Source: Moniliophthora roreri (taxonomy: Eukaryota; Basidiomycota; Agaricomycetes; Agaricales; Marasmiaceae). Taken from it: a stretch of DNA of 64,000 bases. The notes below the pieces were generated by a model. It was given only the letters and a program-made list of their open reading frames with translations, ran no database searches and had not been told where the DNA came from. Made by a program: the position numbers and the translations under genes. Shown piece after piece: positions 24,721 through 35,224 of the stretch. Numbering within the stretch: the first letter of the stretch is position 1; each line of letters starts with the position of its first letter. Where the stretch lies: the NCBI GenBank assembly GCA_001466705.2, contig LATX02000242.1:124001-188000 (forward strand). Direction: 5' to 3'.

Positions 24721-25560
24721 TAGGGCTCGTTATCGTATCTGTATACGGGTACGGTCGTAAGAAGTACGGGTCATAAGGTGTACGGGCAACCCCGTAGCCG
24801 TACCGTACAAGCCCCAATCTGTCAGCCTCGACGGTATGGTATGATTTTCTACAACAAGCAGGCGTTGGCGCCACCGCAACTGTACCACCAACTGTATATA
24901 AGGTAATCCAGATAAGGTTCGGAGTTTATTGGAGAGAATGATGAATTAGAGCTGTGCGCAATTTCGCCAAGCTTGCGCTGGGTGTTTGCTAGCTTTGAAG
25001 GTGCGGATCATCGGGTATTGCGAAGTAAAATGAGGTTAGTTGACTCTGAACTAAGGGTCATGGGAGCATGATTGCAAATGACAGCCACAAGAAAATGGCT
25101 AACCACAGAAATTCGCGAGTCAATGCCTTCTAAGGGTTGCCGGGAGCCTTCCTACCAATTATGATTGTCACTAAAGGATACCAAGGGTCATTAATAGCAC
25201 GGCCCGTACACTTGCGAAAAGACTGGCACCTCACCTTTAACAGTCCGGTCCTATTGCTCCATCAGTCCAATATGATGTCAATGAAAGGCCCAAAAGGTGA
25301 GCACAACTCGCCTTTCCGGTGCTAACGACATTAAGATGGTTAGGAACAAGGAGTTATGGAAAAAAGAGTCGTGCGAAGATTTTCCTGATTCGGAGGCTAT
25401 CACCGTATTTAAGCGCCCACCCGGACCGTAATACAGTCGTATAACCGTCTGACGGTACGGTCCATACTGTACTTTTGTGCTTCTGTTGAATACGTACGGT
25501 ACGGGTCCGTATATACGACTCTGTATAGACGGGTATGTACGGGTACGGTGACAAGCCCTG
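24721..25560. mobile_element. 840-bp inverted-repeat element, hAT-like non-autonomous (candidate)
   Basis: The left end TAGGGCTCGTTATCGTATCT and the reverse complement of the right end, CAGGGCTTGTCACCGTACCC, match over 23 bp. Every mismatch is a C/T transition. Ends of the form [CT]AGGG and subterminal runs of 'CGGTACGGGTACGG' on both sides are typical of hAT-superfamily elements. There is no long open frame, so it would be non-autonomous. No matching 8-bp target duplication is visible (TCCTAAGT on the left, CGAGTCCA on the right), which weakens the call. It sits exactly between the two copies of the duplicated F-box block. Confidence 0.5.
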
Positions 25561-25767
25561 CGAGTCCACTCACAGCTTCAGCACGTATGTCGTTCGTCCT
25601 TGAATTCGCCGTTTGTAAAGCAGTCCCAGAAAAGCGATATACCCTAATAGCGTAAAGAGAAAACTCATCGAAAATACTTGTAAAGAAATCAGTTCTTAAT
25701 GTATTCGTGCAGATTATGAGCAATACATACGTGTACATGATGTGCCCTAGATGTAATAAGCTACTTT

Positions 25768-27213
25768 TCAGGAATCTGTGTAACCTAACAATACCTCATC
25801 GTCGACGATGACCTTGAGCGCAACCGTGCTTTCCCGCTGTATATCTCGTAGAGAGTCGATATTTGTATTGGTTCTAGAGAGAGATGGAACTGAAATGACC
25901 GCTGAATGTAAACACGGCAGCCTCGAACGAACCATCACCTCAAATAGAACCAATAATGTATCACCGCATACGTCGAGGTTTTGTTTTTCCACTTCGTGGT
26001 CCTTCAACGAGATTCGGATATCTCGAAGCTTAGGAACTAGTTGGTCTTCAGAGTTCGGGGTCGATGGAATAGACATTGGGCTAAGGAGAGAGCCAACTAT
26101 GACACTCTGCATGAAATCCCCCGTAACGGAGAATGAGGTTAAGCGGTGCGTGGAGCGCAATACGGCCAAGAGAGATGATTCCGTGACGAGAATCCCGGAA
26201 ACTTGAAGGCTCGTCAAAGTACATTGGCTACGAATGATGAACCCAGTCACCACCTCCTCGAGAAATGACCAAGAACTCTTGATTTCTGGATATGCCCCTA
26301 CGATGAGTGATAACGACAACAGTGAGGGACAATTGAGCCTGCTGAGGAGTTGAGCGCCTCTGTACATGATGGAATGGGACATGTGCAAAGTAAAGTGTTG
26401 AAGACGGTGTAGGACCGGAAATGAGGTGTTGTAATCCATCTCAGGCCAACTTTCCTCCCGTCCCCTAACGATATGAAGGGTGAGGAGCACCAGAGACCGA
26501 CACTCGTGGAGGATACCGGCAATGTCTTTGGAGGATTCACATCCAAAGGTTAGGGATGTGAGCTTTCCCCAGGGAAGGCGAAGTGTAGAGGCGTTGGGGG
26601 TGATGTCCGCATCTCTAGGCCAGGCATCTGTCAGAATCTTGATGGAAACGTCCCGTAGTTTCGGAAACAAAACCATCTCCAGGTGTTCGTATGTACTTGG
26701 GGCAAAGGAAAGTGATCGAAGCTCTGGAAATACCACTTCCTTGGTCAGGTCCAGCCCTGGAAGGTAGGAAATATTGTTTATATCCAGGCTATGTAGGCGA
26801 TGATGATAGGGTATCGAAGATAACTTCCGCGACACCACCGACACGAAGGGCATCAAGTCACGGGGATTAAAGGATCCTAAATTGAGATGAAGGGGACCAT
26901 CTCGAGATCTGTCCAGATGCATCGACATGCACTGTGAAACTCCTCGAGTGTATCGTTCGTCCCATGCGGGGAGGCGAGTGCTAATGCGTCCCCACAGTAC
27001 TGACGTACTGCAAGTCAGTGAACGCCAACGTGAGCATACTTGGCTCAAGGTATGCACAGGCGACTGGTACATCAGCCCACTTTTACGCAGAAGAGTGGTG
27101 ATGAATACATATGAACCGTGGAGGTTGATGTAGTGTTCAAATATTTGGATGAGGATTTCGGGAGGAAGGTCGTGTATGTGTTTTTTGGGAGTAATTTCGG
27201 CCGGGGCCGACAT
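25768..27213 (-). CDS. F-box / LRR-like protein, duplicated pair member 2
   Basis: Close tandem paralogue of the gene at 22923-24356, with the same F-box ('HDLPPEILIQIFEHYINLHG') and the 'LTLSQVCSRWRSLTC' plus 'VLWGRIS' signature. Start MSAPAEITPKKHIHDLPPEI at 27213 is chosen for conservation. It is a few residues longer near the C-terminus ('EVEKQNLDVCGDTLLVLFE' against 'EAEEHVCGDTLLVLFE') and ends 'DDEVLLGYTDS'. Its 5' flank (27490-27630) and 3' flank (25590-25760) are duplicated with it. The open frame continues upstream to 27321 but is out of frame with the other copy there. Confidence 0.82.
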   Translation of the reverse strand: MSAPAEITPKKHIHDLPPEILIQIFEHYINLHGSYVFITTLLRKSGLMYQSPVHTLSQVCSRWRSLTCSTSVLWGRISTRLPAWDERYTRGVSQCMSMHLDRSRDGPLHLNLGSFNPRDLMPFVSVVSRKLSSIPYHHRLHSLDINNISYLPGLDLTKEVVFPELRSLSFAPSTYEHLEMVLFPKLRDVSIKILTDAWPRDADITPNASTLRLPWGKLTSLTFGCESSKDIAGILHECRSLVLLTLHIVRGREESWPEMDYNTSFPVLHRLQHFTLHMSHSIMYRGAQLLSRLNCPSLLSLSLIVGAYPEIKSSWSFLEEVVTGFIIRSQCTLTSLQVSGILVTESSLLAVLRSTHRLTSFSVTGDFMQSVIVGSLLSPMSIPSTPNSEDQLVPKLRDIRISLKDHEVEKQNLDVCGDTLLVLFEVMVRSRLPCLHSAVISVPSLSRTNTNIDSLRDIQRESTVALKVIVDDEVLLGYTDS

Positions 27214-27743
27214 TCTCTTGTTGGGTGGAGACGGTGGCTTTTGGCCGCTGGAAGGAAGCGGGTTCCTCTCGCTGGATGTAAAGAAGTATGGCAGTCGCGG
27301 CAATCGCATGGAAATGAGCATGAGAGAATGAGATAGTAGATGCAGAAAAAGGTCAGTACCAAGAAAAAGCTATCGAATTTGCATGGAGCTACTCGACAAG
27401 TGTTGGGTAGGGAGGTATAGCAGACTCGGGTGAAATTGTGCGTTATCGATGCGTTATGTAGCAGAGGGCGGTGTAACGCAACCCACGGCTGTGAAGAGAT
27501 ATATTAAACATTTAGATGGTTATCAATGTGCGAAAGAACTCGAGTACTCACCTTTGGTAGGCTTCAGTTCAGGACACTGCGGTTGCTATTCACATTCCCA
27601 ACCCATGTGCACCAGGATACCAAAGAACTAATTTTTTTCTTGTCAGTCAAAAAGAAGGGAGCGAATCTGTGGAACTCACAAATTTCTGGATGGTTGTGGT
27701 CCTAGAACAAGCGGGAAGTCAGCAGGCTGAGCACGATCACGAT

Positions 27744-29980
27744 ATGGATGGCCGTCGCTTTGTTCCCAAGCCACGATCATCAACGCAACCCCGCATACCC
27801 TTCCCTATCACTATCGCTATCTCTACCCGTCTCTGCGCTGCCTATTTCGACTCGAGGAATCCAAGAACATCTACAATATTGAAGCAAGCTAACATGCAGC
27901 CTCGCTCGGTTCTCCCGATCACTGCTGGTCCAATCCAGCAATCTGAGGGGCCTGAGGTAAGTATCATGGTTTCCTACTTTTCTTTCGGCTGGTCCCCAAA
28001 AAAAATTAAACAGAGTCGAGCCATGAGCGTGCCAGCTCAACATCCTCTGGTGGTTCAACGAGCAAATGGTCAATTCATAGTAAAAGAAGACGTCTTTCAC
28101 ACTTGGCTTCAGAGAATGCAGCAAACCTACACAACTCAAATAAAGGCGATGCAAGCTGATATCCAGAAGCTGAAGGAAGAATGCTCGACTACGGGACAAC
28201 AGTTGTCAGCGGAGACGGCGAAATCTCAAAAGGCAGAGAGTGAGAACGCACGGTACAAAGCAAGTACAACGAAGCTGGAAGCTTCCTTCCGTGCTTTGCA
28301 TACGCAGAAGGCGGCGGTGGAGAGGAAGTTGGTGGATGTTACGGCTCAATCACAAGGTGTGTCGTGTGGTTACGATGGATCAGATCTCAGTGTTGATTTG
28401 ATTTTCTCTAGCGGAAGCTACAAATCATGCACAAACCAAGGAGCTTTTGCGGCAAGCACGAGTACAACTTGAAAAGCGACAGGGAAAGCTTTATGAAGTG
28501 AATACACGATACGAAGGTGCGGACTGTCAACGTCGTTGTGACTACTATGCACTAACGATGATTTGCAGAAAAAACTACCAAGCATGCCGAAACCCGGGGA
28601 CAGCTAGAAGATAGTCGGCGGTCCTTTGAAGAAACAACTGTCAAATTGCAAGGTGTGCACACCCGTTTTCCTTCATTTACGACATTGACGGTACGATCTA
28701 TAGCGGAAACTACGGATCATGAAATTACCAAACGAATGTTGCAAGAGACGCTACAAAACCTGACGGATATGACTGCGAAATTCAACTGTAAGCGTCTTTC
28801 TGTATATGGCACCAAACTGGCGTTGATTTCTCACCCACAGCTGAGTCCGCGAGTCATACCCAAACCCAAAAACAGCTCGCGCAGCTTCAGCAAGAACAGA
28901 AAGAGTTCCTGGTTGCACAGGTTGACCTTGAAGAAAAACTCGCGGCTAATGAAGACGAACTGCGATCGGCAAATGAGGCCCTCGAGGACACGAAGACAGC
29001 ATTGGAAGCTTGTTTGAAGGAGTTAAAGGAGATGAAAGATGCCTTTGAGGGCAAGCTCGCGATCAAGGACAACGAGCTCCGTTCAACAACCAAAGCTCTC
29101 GAGGATGCCAAGGCAAGTTCGAAGGAGTCATTGATCGCACAAATCGAACTTGAGGAGAAACTCGCCGCCAAGGACGACGAGCTCCGTTCAGTGACCGAAG
29201 CTCTCGAGGATGCAAAGGCAAGGTCAAAGGAGCTATTGGTTGCGCAGATCGGACTCGAGGAGAAACTTGCTGCCAAGGAAGATGAACTCCGTACAGCGAA
29301 CGAAACCCTTGATGTGGTGAAGGCGAATCTGGAACGTGATTTACGGTCATTCACCGATGCTCTCGGCGAAGCAAAGGTTGCCTTGAAAACCTGTTCAGAA
29401 GAGCTGGAGAATATGGAGTCGAAGAAGGATGCTTTGACTCTGAGGGTCGAGGATGCCCTTCAGATACAGAGAGATCTCGAAGAACGATTGGAAGCCAGGG
29501 ATGAAGAGTTACGACGGTTGAAGGATGCACAAGAGCGCTCGCCCCAACACTCGGCAGGGGAAGACTTTGAGATTAGGTTGGAAGGTTCGTCTTTTCCCCT
29601 CTTCTTGATTGACACTGTATCTGATCTCGTTCTGCAGAGGAGATCATGCGGAGGCTACAGTTACGGCTGCGCACTACGGCAAGTCAGAAGAACGGTTAGC
29701 ATCACATTTTCGTTGACTGTTCATATCTATTAACGTGTTTCCAATCCTCGCAGACTATGCTATCCTTCAGAGTGTTGTGAAAGATCTGGCGCAAGCTCGC
29801 AGTGCATTTGTCGATGATTGCACGAGTCGGGAAGCGCTCGTCAATATCCTTGACGAGCTGGGGATGCAGCTGACCCTCCTTTCCAATAGGAAGGAAAAAG
29901 AGATCAGTACTACGGCAAAGAAGGGGGAGGTCGAGTGTGAGGAACATCGGAACGCAAAGAGACCTAGAGCGTCGTTATAG
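27744..29980 (+). CDS. Long coiled-coil protein with repeated exons and basic tail
   Basis: Unknown function, probably nuclear or structural. Likely start MDGRRFVPKPRSSTQPR (27744); MQPRSV at 27894 or MSVPAQHPL at 28022 are alternatives. After 'VVQRANGQFIVKEDVFHTW' the protein is almost entirely coiled coil. Four consecutive exons (28412-28516, 28569-28652, 28704-28787, 28841 onward) begin with a related motif (EATNHAQTKELL, EKTTKHAETRGQL, AETTDHEITKRML, ESASHTQTQKQL). The large exon holds imperfect 105-nt repeats (35 residues, five heptads; 'LEEKLAAKDDELRSVTEALE'). The last exon gives 'LQSVVKDLAQARSAFVDD', 'LGMQLTLLSNRK' and ends 'NAKRPRASL'. This tail resembles those of the genes ending at 10651 and 13304. 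Stop TAG at 29978-29980. Confidence 0.72.
28909..29335 (+). repeat. Intragenic 105-nt heptad repeats
   Basis: Repeat units begin at 28909, 29014, 29131 and 29236, i.e. spacings of 105, 117 and 105 nt. They encode variants of 'L[IV]AQI-LEEKLAAKDDELR', so each unit adds exactly five heptads (the 117-nt unit has four extra codons). The fourth unit is diverged after 'EDELRTANETL'. Confidence 0.7.
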
Positions 29981-30304
29981 CGTTTTGTAGACCGGTAAGT
30001 CGACTTTCTTTGTTTTGGTCAAAGAAGTGTGCTGATAGTTTTAGTTCCGATAGCGTTTCTTCGATCAAGTATACCAGTCTAGATCTCTTTTGATACCCTA
30101 TTCTGGAATACTATGTCTATTACTATCCCTAACATAACTTATATCTTACTTATGCTCCTAGACTGTTCACAATTCGAGTTAGTTTCAGGTAGTTCGATTT
30201 TTAGTTTATGTGGCCGTTTCATCGCGGTATGGTACGTTTTCTTGAGAGGTAATCATGATGAATGCCGGTTACCGGCGGCTGACTCTGACGTCGCTATTCC
30301 TCCA

Positions 30305-30310
30305 TATAAA
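30305..30310 (+). promoter_or_regulatory. TATA box of the phosphodiesterase gene
   Basis: TATAAA lies 45 bp before the chosen ATG at 30356, within 'CCATATAAAGG'. The spacing suits a short 5' leader. Confidence 0.5.
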
Positions 30311-30355
30311 GGTCGCTCTACGTCCAGCCATCATGCGTCCGCTCCACCAACGTTG

Positions 30356-31958
30356 ATGAAGAAATTTGGTCTTCTTTCGCTTTCCGCTGTTTTCGCTCTG
30401 AGTTCAGCCCAAATCGTTTCGCAAAAACCCCTCGCTCAAGATGCGCTGTCGGAGATCCTTCATCGAGGAGCAGATATTCTAGGTTCATCACGACAGCCAG
30501 GATATTCTTGCATGTTACTGATGATTTTGGGCAGGTTTTGACGCAGGCTGCTCAGAATCTTCTCCGACATGCGACTGGATGGCTAAAATCCCAGATGACA
30601 CGCTCCTTGTTCATATGAATCTTCCTGGGACGCACGATGCTGCTACGTGTACGCTCCATCTTTGCGTACAAAAGATACGACTAATAAATGGCGTTATGTA
30701 GGGAACTACACACAGGAAAGGCAGGATTCGTTGAAGAGGTATACTGGTGACTCGTATGTGTCCTTTCGTTTGTCATTCGCCCTTTTGACTGACCTGTTGG
30801 CTTAGGATACCCCCAGCTGAAGTCTTCCGCTGCCAATCACACTCTTTTTTCGACATGCTCAACGCTGGTATTCGTGTCTTTGACTTGCGGTTTGCATGGA
30901 ATCCTACGAATGATACTGTTGGGTTCTATCATGGTACGCCGCCTATTCGTCTTCTCCGCCAACCTGAATGGCTAACGCAAAACACAACACAGCACAAGCA
31001 CTCCTTGCACCTCTAACCCGTATCGAAGATGTCTTTTTCGGCTTTTACTCATGGTTAGACGCACATCCGACGGAAACGCTCTTGCTTATGATGAACCATG
31101 AAGGAGGTTCTGGGAAACAGTTCGACGCGGAGCTTCAACAGCATCTCTATAGCTTGTTTGAAGGAGATCTGGCGATGAGGTATTGGGTGCAGACTAGTGG
31201 TTCGGTGCGTTCTACACCTCTTTCTCTGGATGACTGCTGGCTGACCGACCGAACGCGTCGATAGCTCGGAACCCTAGGCTCAGCCCGCGGAAAGATAACT
31301 CTTTTACAACGTTTCGAATACTCCCTGCTCTCACCCGATATGAACCACCGCATCGGAATCGCGTTACCTCCGGGAAAGTGGACGGATAATGGCGCCAACA
31401 TCGAAATTGTTTACAACGAAGCCGAGAACCAGGTCGCTTATATCGAGGTACCTCTTATCCGCTTACATTTCTTTCGAATCTCTGTCACTTATCGTTTGCT
31501 TAGGACTTCTATGAACCTCATCCTCCAGCTGAGACAACTGAAAACCGCGCCGAGATAAACATCCAATGGAAATTTAATGCAACGACGTCGCATCTCGAAC
31601 GCGCAGCCACTACGAATCCAGACCAGTTGTTCATCACGTTTGCTAGTGCAGAGAATAATGATGAAGACGTCTTCCCAGTCGTACGTCCTGTGTTTGAACT
31701 TGGAAGACGTGAGCCAAGCTAATATCGAAGGACAGGTTATGGCTCAAGGAAACGGGACGTCGACACCAGCTGGAGGTGTGAATCGGAGGTTGTTGGAATG
31801 GTTGAGTGAGAGGCCAAGCTCAGAAAGGAGGGGGGTTGTTAGTAAGTCTTCTTTCTTCGCTGCAAAGTTGATGTACGGTCGCTGATTGACGACATTGCTC
31901 AGTGTTGGACTTTTACGACAGCGTTCCAGGGTTGGTCGAGGCTGTTATTGGACTTTAG
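30356..31958 (+). CDS. Secreted PLC-like phosphodiesterase (PI-PLC X-type fold)
   Basis: Likely a secreted phosphodiester hydrolase of the PI-specific phospholipase C-like superfamily. Start MKKFGLLSLSAVFALSSAQ is a signal peptide. Spliced exons give 'SPTCDWMAKIPDDTLL', then 'NLPGTHDAAT' with the first catalytic-type His, 'IPPAEVFRCQSHSFFDMLNA', 'GIRVFDLRFAWNPTNDTVGF' and 'YH' (second His), then 'HPTETLLLMMNHEG', 'LGSARGKITLLQRF', 'GIALPPGKWTDNG' and a last exon 'LDFYDSVPGLVEAVIGL' ending at TAG 31956-31958. At least six short introns. The His pair and the R-x-x-D/'RF' context fit the family, but a substrate cannot be assigned. Some members act on glycosylated or inositol lipids. The upstream TATA box and intact frame suggest a functional gene. 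Confidence 0.75.
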
Positions 31959-31983
31959 TACATGCGTGCAGCATCAGGTTGTC

Positions 31984-32181
31984 TTATACCCAACTTTTGG
32001 AACGGAACGTGCATAATTCGCAATCATGATGTGAACGTACTACCTCCTCTTGTCTGTATGACTTGAGGCGACGGAATGCCTTAAATCTTCCAAGCTCAAT
32101 CGGATCTACTAAGGTTTCGGTATTGGGTACGTCGTACATCACTGGGACTTGTGTAACTGTTGATCTCATCTCCTGCTGCAT
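31984..32181 (-). CDS. Short open frame sharing the leader of the next gene (weak)
   Basis: MQQEMRSTVTQVPVMYDVPN begins a 65-codon frame with no recognisable domain. Its interest is the context: the 22 bases around its ATG (32174-32195) are identical to those around the ATG of the coiled-coil gene starting at 33413, same strand. That suggests a duplicated 5' end, so this may be a truncated or decayed relative. Confidence 0.25.
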   Translation of the reverse strand: MQQEMRSTVTQVPVMYDVPNTETLVDPIELGRFKAFRRLKSYRQEEVVRSHHDCELCTFRSKSWV

Positions 32182-32390
32182 GTATCGCTGAGTTCAGGGC
32201 TTTTGTCCGTTGTCGAACCTATACACTCGTTCTATGGCCAAGCGCGTAACGACATCAATTTTGAGCTATGTAGCTACCCTAAAAGCATTGAACGTCCATA
32301 CGGCAGTCTGTCAATATCATATTTGAAGATCATGCGCTCATGTATCAGGAATTGAACATAGAGATTAAACAGTGAACAGTGATAATTCTT

Positions 32391-33413
32391 CTACAAGTCC
32401 TCCTCCCCCTTGTCAAACTTCTCTCTATCAAAGCCGGGCCATCTTTCAAGTGCAGCGCGTCGCGCCTTCAGGAAGTCTACTACCTCCTGATTTGTTGGGT
32501 GTAACGTGCGGCTCGGCGGCCGACCAAACTGAGCACACGCATGCATACCCCCGTCTCCATCATCAGGTTCTGGCCCCTCCATCAAGTGCGAAGGCAAAGC
32601 TATCTGAATATCTTGACATAGTGCTGGATTTTGGATCAAGAATCGAATGCTAGATCGGTCTTGGAGATGCTCTCTAAGGAAGTGTTCGTGCTCCCTAAGC
32701 ACTGAGCGACCAGGAATGAGAGCAGGCATCATAAGAGTTCTCTGGTAATTGGTGAGATGCGAATCATTATACTCGTGATGTTGGCAAGGTCATTCGCTGT
32801 ACCATCGTCCTCATCAACCTCGTTTAGAAGAACCAAGTTGGCAACGTGCATGTTGACCATTAGTTTGGAAAACGATAATAGATGTCGAGAAGGATGCATG
32901 CTACGTAGTCGAGTGAAAAAAAGAGGGAGGATCGGCAATTGAGCAAGTCTCGTGTCGGCGGCTGATGGAGAGTATACTGCATATCAGTCTCAGAAAGAGG
33001 AACGGACAATGGAAAGCATACCGTCAGCAATGGAAGTGGGAATTTTGTAATTTAGTTCAAACTGCCGTTCCTTCTCCCTCTCTGTCCACAATTCCTCCCA
33101 TTCTTCCTTCAGCGTCTTCACCTCCATCTTTATTTCCTCCAATTTCTCATTATCCTTGTTCGGTCTTTTCTCCAAATTATCAGACTTGGTCTGAATTTCC
33201 CGGGCCAAACAATCAGCCTTCTCTTCCAATGTTTGCTTCGTGTTGTAGTACTTCTGCCAGTCTGTCTTCAACCCCAGCATTTACTAAATTCAAAAGAGAA
33301 CGAGCACAGACCTCATTCAGATTTCTCTCCTGGTAAACAACGACCTCCATTGTACCCATGGGACTAGCTGATTCATGATTATAATTGTACACCGACTCGG
33401 CAAAGTGCTGCAT
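32391..33413 (-). CDS. Small coiled-coil protein, unknown
   Basis: Start MQHFAESVYNYNHESASPMG, then 'EVVVYQERNLNE'. A short intron is followed by a strongly charged helix ('YYNTKQTLEEKADCLAREI', 'KLEEIKMEVKTLKEEWEEL'), then 'LRSMHPSRHLLSFSKLMVNM' and a last exon 'VLREHEHFLREHLQDRSSIR' that ends 'FDREKFDKGEEDL' at 32391. Splice sites are approximate: joins near 33290, 32985 and 32750 keep frame with GT-AG ends. It lacks the RINP domain and the Cys cluster of the other coiled-coil genes, so membership in that family is doubtful. It is flanked by a 22-bp direct repeat at 32174 and 33406. Confidence 0.5.
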
Positions 33414-34550
33414 GTATCGCTGAGTTCGGTATTCCAGAAAGGGGTTGGGTACTTACTCTTCTTCGAAGGATGACAGTAAGCTAGTGTAGGCGGGCTGTCG
33501 ACCGTACGATGTGGACTTTATGCGTGATGGTGTAGCGATGGCAGACGTTGGATGGGAGGGGTTTATAGGCCTGACATAGGGGATTTCCTTGCGGCCCCGG
33601 AGCCTTTATTGCGTGAATATTTTTACAGTCAAATGCAACAGGCTATTGTATTTTCTGTGAGCTTCGTTCTGATAACCGAACGGTCAGCTTCGTGTGGTGG
33701 TATCAGTAAATAGAGGCACTGACCGTACCGTGACACAATTGCGCACCGATGCGTCCAGGCTTAGCCCGTTACCGATGCTTCCGGCCACCAGCATTTAGGA
33801 AAGAATTTGGTGTAGATTTCAAGAGATAGACATCGTAGTCGAGGCAAAGACAACTTTGACCAATGTCGGGTCCGCAACCGGCAAGCTTGCTCATGCACTT
33901 CTCATGCTACCATTAACACTCACGGTCCTCCTCAGAGTCCCAGTATAACTCAAGCGTATCGAATGATACTGCGATGTATGCCTGTTACAATTCGACGTCT
34001 CAGTATGCTCGGAATCAATTCTCGGCCCCCAGTGAACCCAAGTACATATAGCGCAGTGCTTTATACCAGTGGAAACGCCATATAGTCGACTTTTACATCA
34101 ACACTAACGCAGCGCAGGAGCCCATTTGGTACCGTTGCTGAATCATCGACAAGCCATGCATTACTATTATGACCAAAGTGAAGAGAAACTAGAGTGTGAA
34201 GAACCGGTACGTTCCCAATATCGAACACCTTCAATATCTGTCCTGACTGTCACGAACTCAACAGACGCCGTATTACCGCCTGACTCACCGAGTCTCTAAC
34301 GGCGTTAAAATACGCCGAATTCGACCTGGGGAAATACCTTTCGTCTACTACGTCCTGTGTCTCAGCCGACTCCAGTCCGAACTACTCGCAATAATTTTGC
34401 AGGATAGCTCTATTTCTGCTGGATAACCTCCCCATATTTGTCTACAACTCTTCAATTTTGCAAGGCATTCTCAAAAATTTCCAAAATATCTCTCGAGATC
34501 GCCGATACATTCCCTCCATTCCTTGATTTTCATACTCCGCAGAGGACTGC
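33414..34550. other. Intergenic, no supported gene
   Basis: About 1.1 kb between divergently arranged genes, with only short unconvincing frames. It must contain promoters for the gene starting at 33413 and the one at 34644. Confidence 0.45.
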
Positions 34551-34552
34551 CT

Positions 34553-34559
34553 ATATAAG
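34553..34559 (+). promoter_or_regulatory. TATA box of the 34.6 kb gene
   Basis: TATATAA in 'CTATATAAGG', about 85 bp before the ATG at 34644. Confidence 0.4.
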
Positions 34560-34643
34560 GCCTGCATTCCATTCTAGCACAGCATTCGTCTCTTAGAGTC
34601 GAACCCCTACCATATCTGCATATTGTGCTTTTAGCCCCTAAAC

Positions 34644-35224
34644 ATGTCTTTTGCGATTTCCCAAGCTCCCAATGCTCAAGTCCTCTTCGGAGGTATCGTG
34701 GTACGTTATACCTACAGATACAATCAATTCCGTGTGCTAATGCCGTCGTCATCGTCGTGCAGGTGCCCGAAAGGGATGTGATTGACGAGATTGTTGAGCT
34801 GTATGTTGACTTTGAGGGGGGTGACACCGAGCCGTCGTTTGGAGGTGCTTTCGAGGTCGAAGGGGTTGAGGAGATGGAGAGAATTTTAGAGGCGTTCATG
34901 GTCACTAACGGTTCCTCCGAAATCCACAGCTCTCTAGGTCACGTCGCCAATGCTGAATATACCAACCCCAACGTCGTTATCAACAACTCGACTTTAGCAA
35001 CCCCTGATACAGCGACAAGAACACTCTGGCAGAGGAGCCTCAATGTCAATGCACAACGGCATTTTAATATTCCGGCTATCAAACTCAATACCCAATCTAA
35101 ATCCCAAAACGAAAACCGAAAGCAAAAGGTCGGACTTGAAGCGGAGCACTCAAACTCGATTTCAAACCAACGACACGTACCGCCGCCTTCGCTGTACAAG
35201 ATGCTCTCGACTGGGTGGCGGTAA
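34644..35224 (+). CDS. Small acidic protein, unknown
   Basis: I do not recognise this gene. Start MSFAISQAPNAQVLFGGIV; a 63-nt GT-AG intron joins to 'VPERDVIDEIVELYVDFEGG', then 'EPSFGGAFEVEGVEEMERIL'. The first third is acidic and probably folded. The rest is Asn/Ser/Thr-rich and looks disordered, ending 'PPPSLYKMLSTGWR' at a TAA (35222-35224). A TATA box and a clean intron favour a real gene. No signal peptide or membrane segment. Confidence 0.5.

Noticed and set aside
34590..34612. GGGGTTCGACTC on the minus strand, possible tRNA T-arm
   Set aside because: The 3' side of the stem does not complement the 5' side, and no cloverleaf can be drawn; it lies in the leader of the gene starting at 34644.
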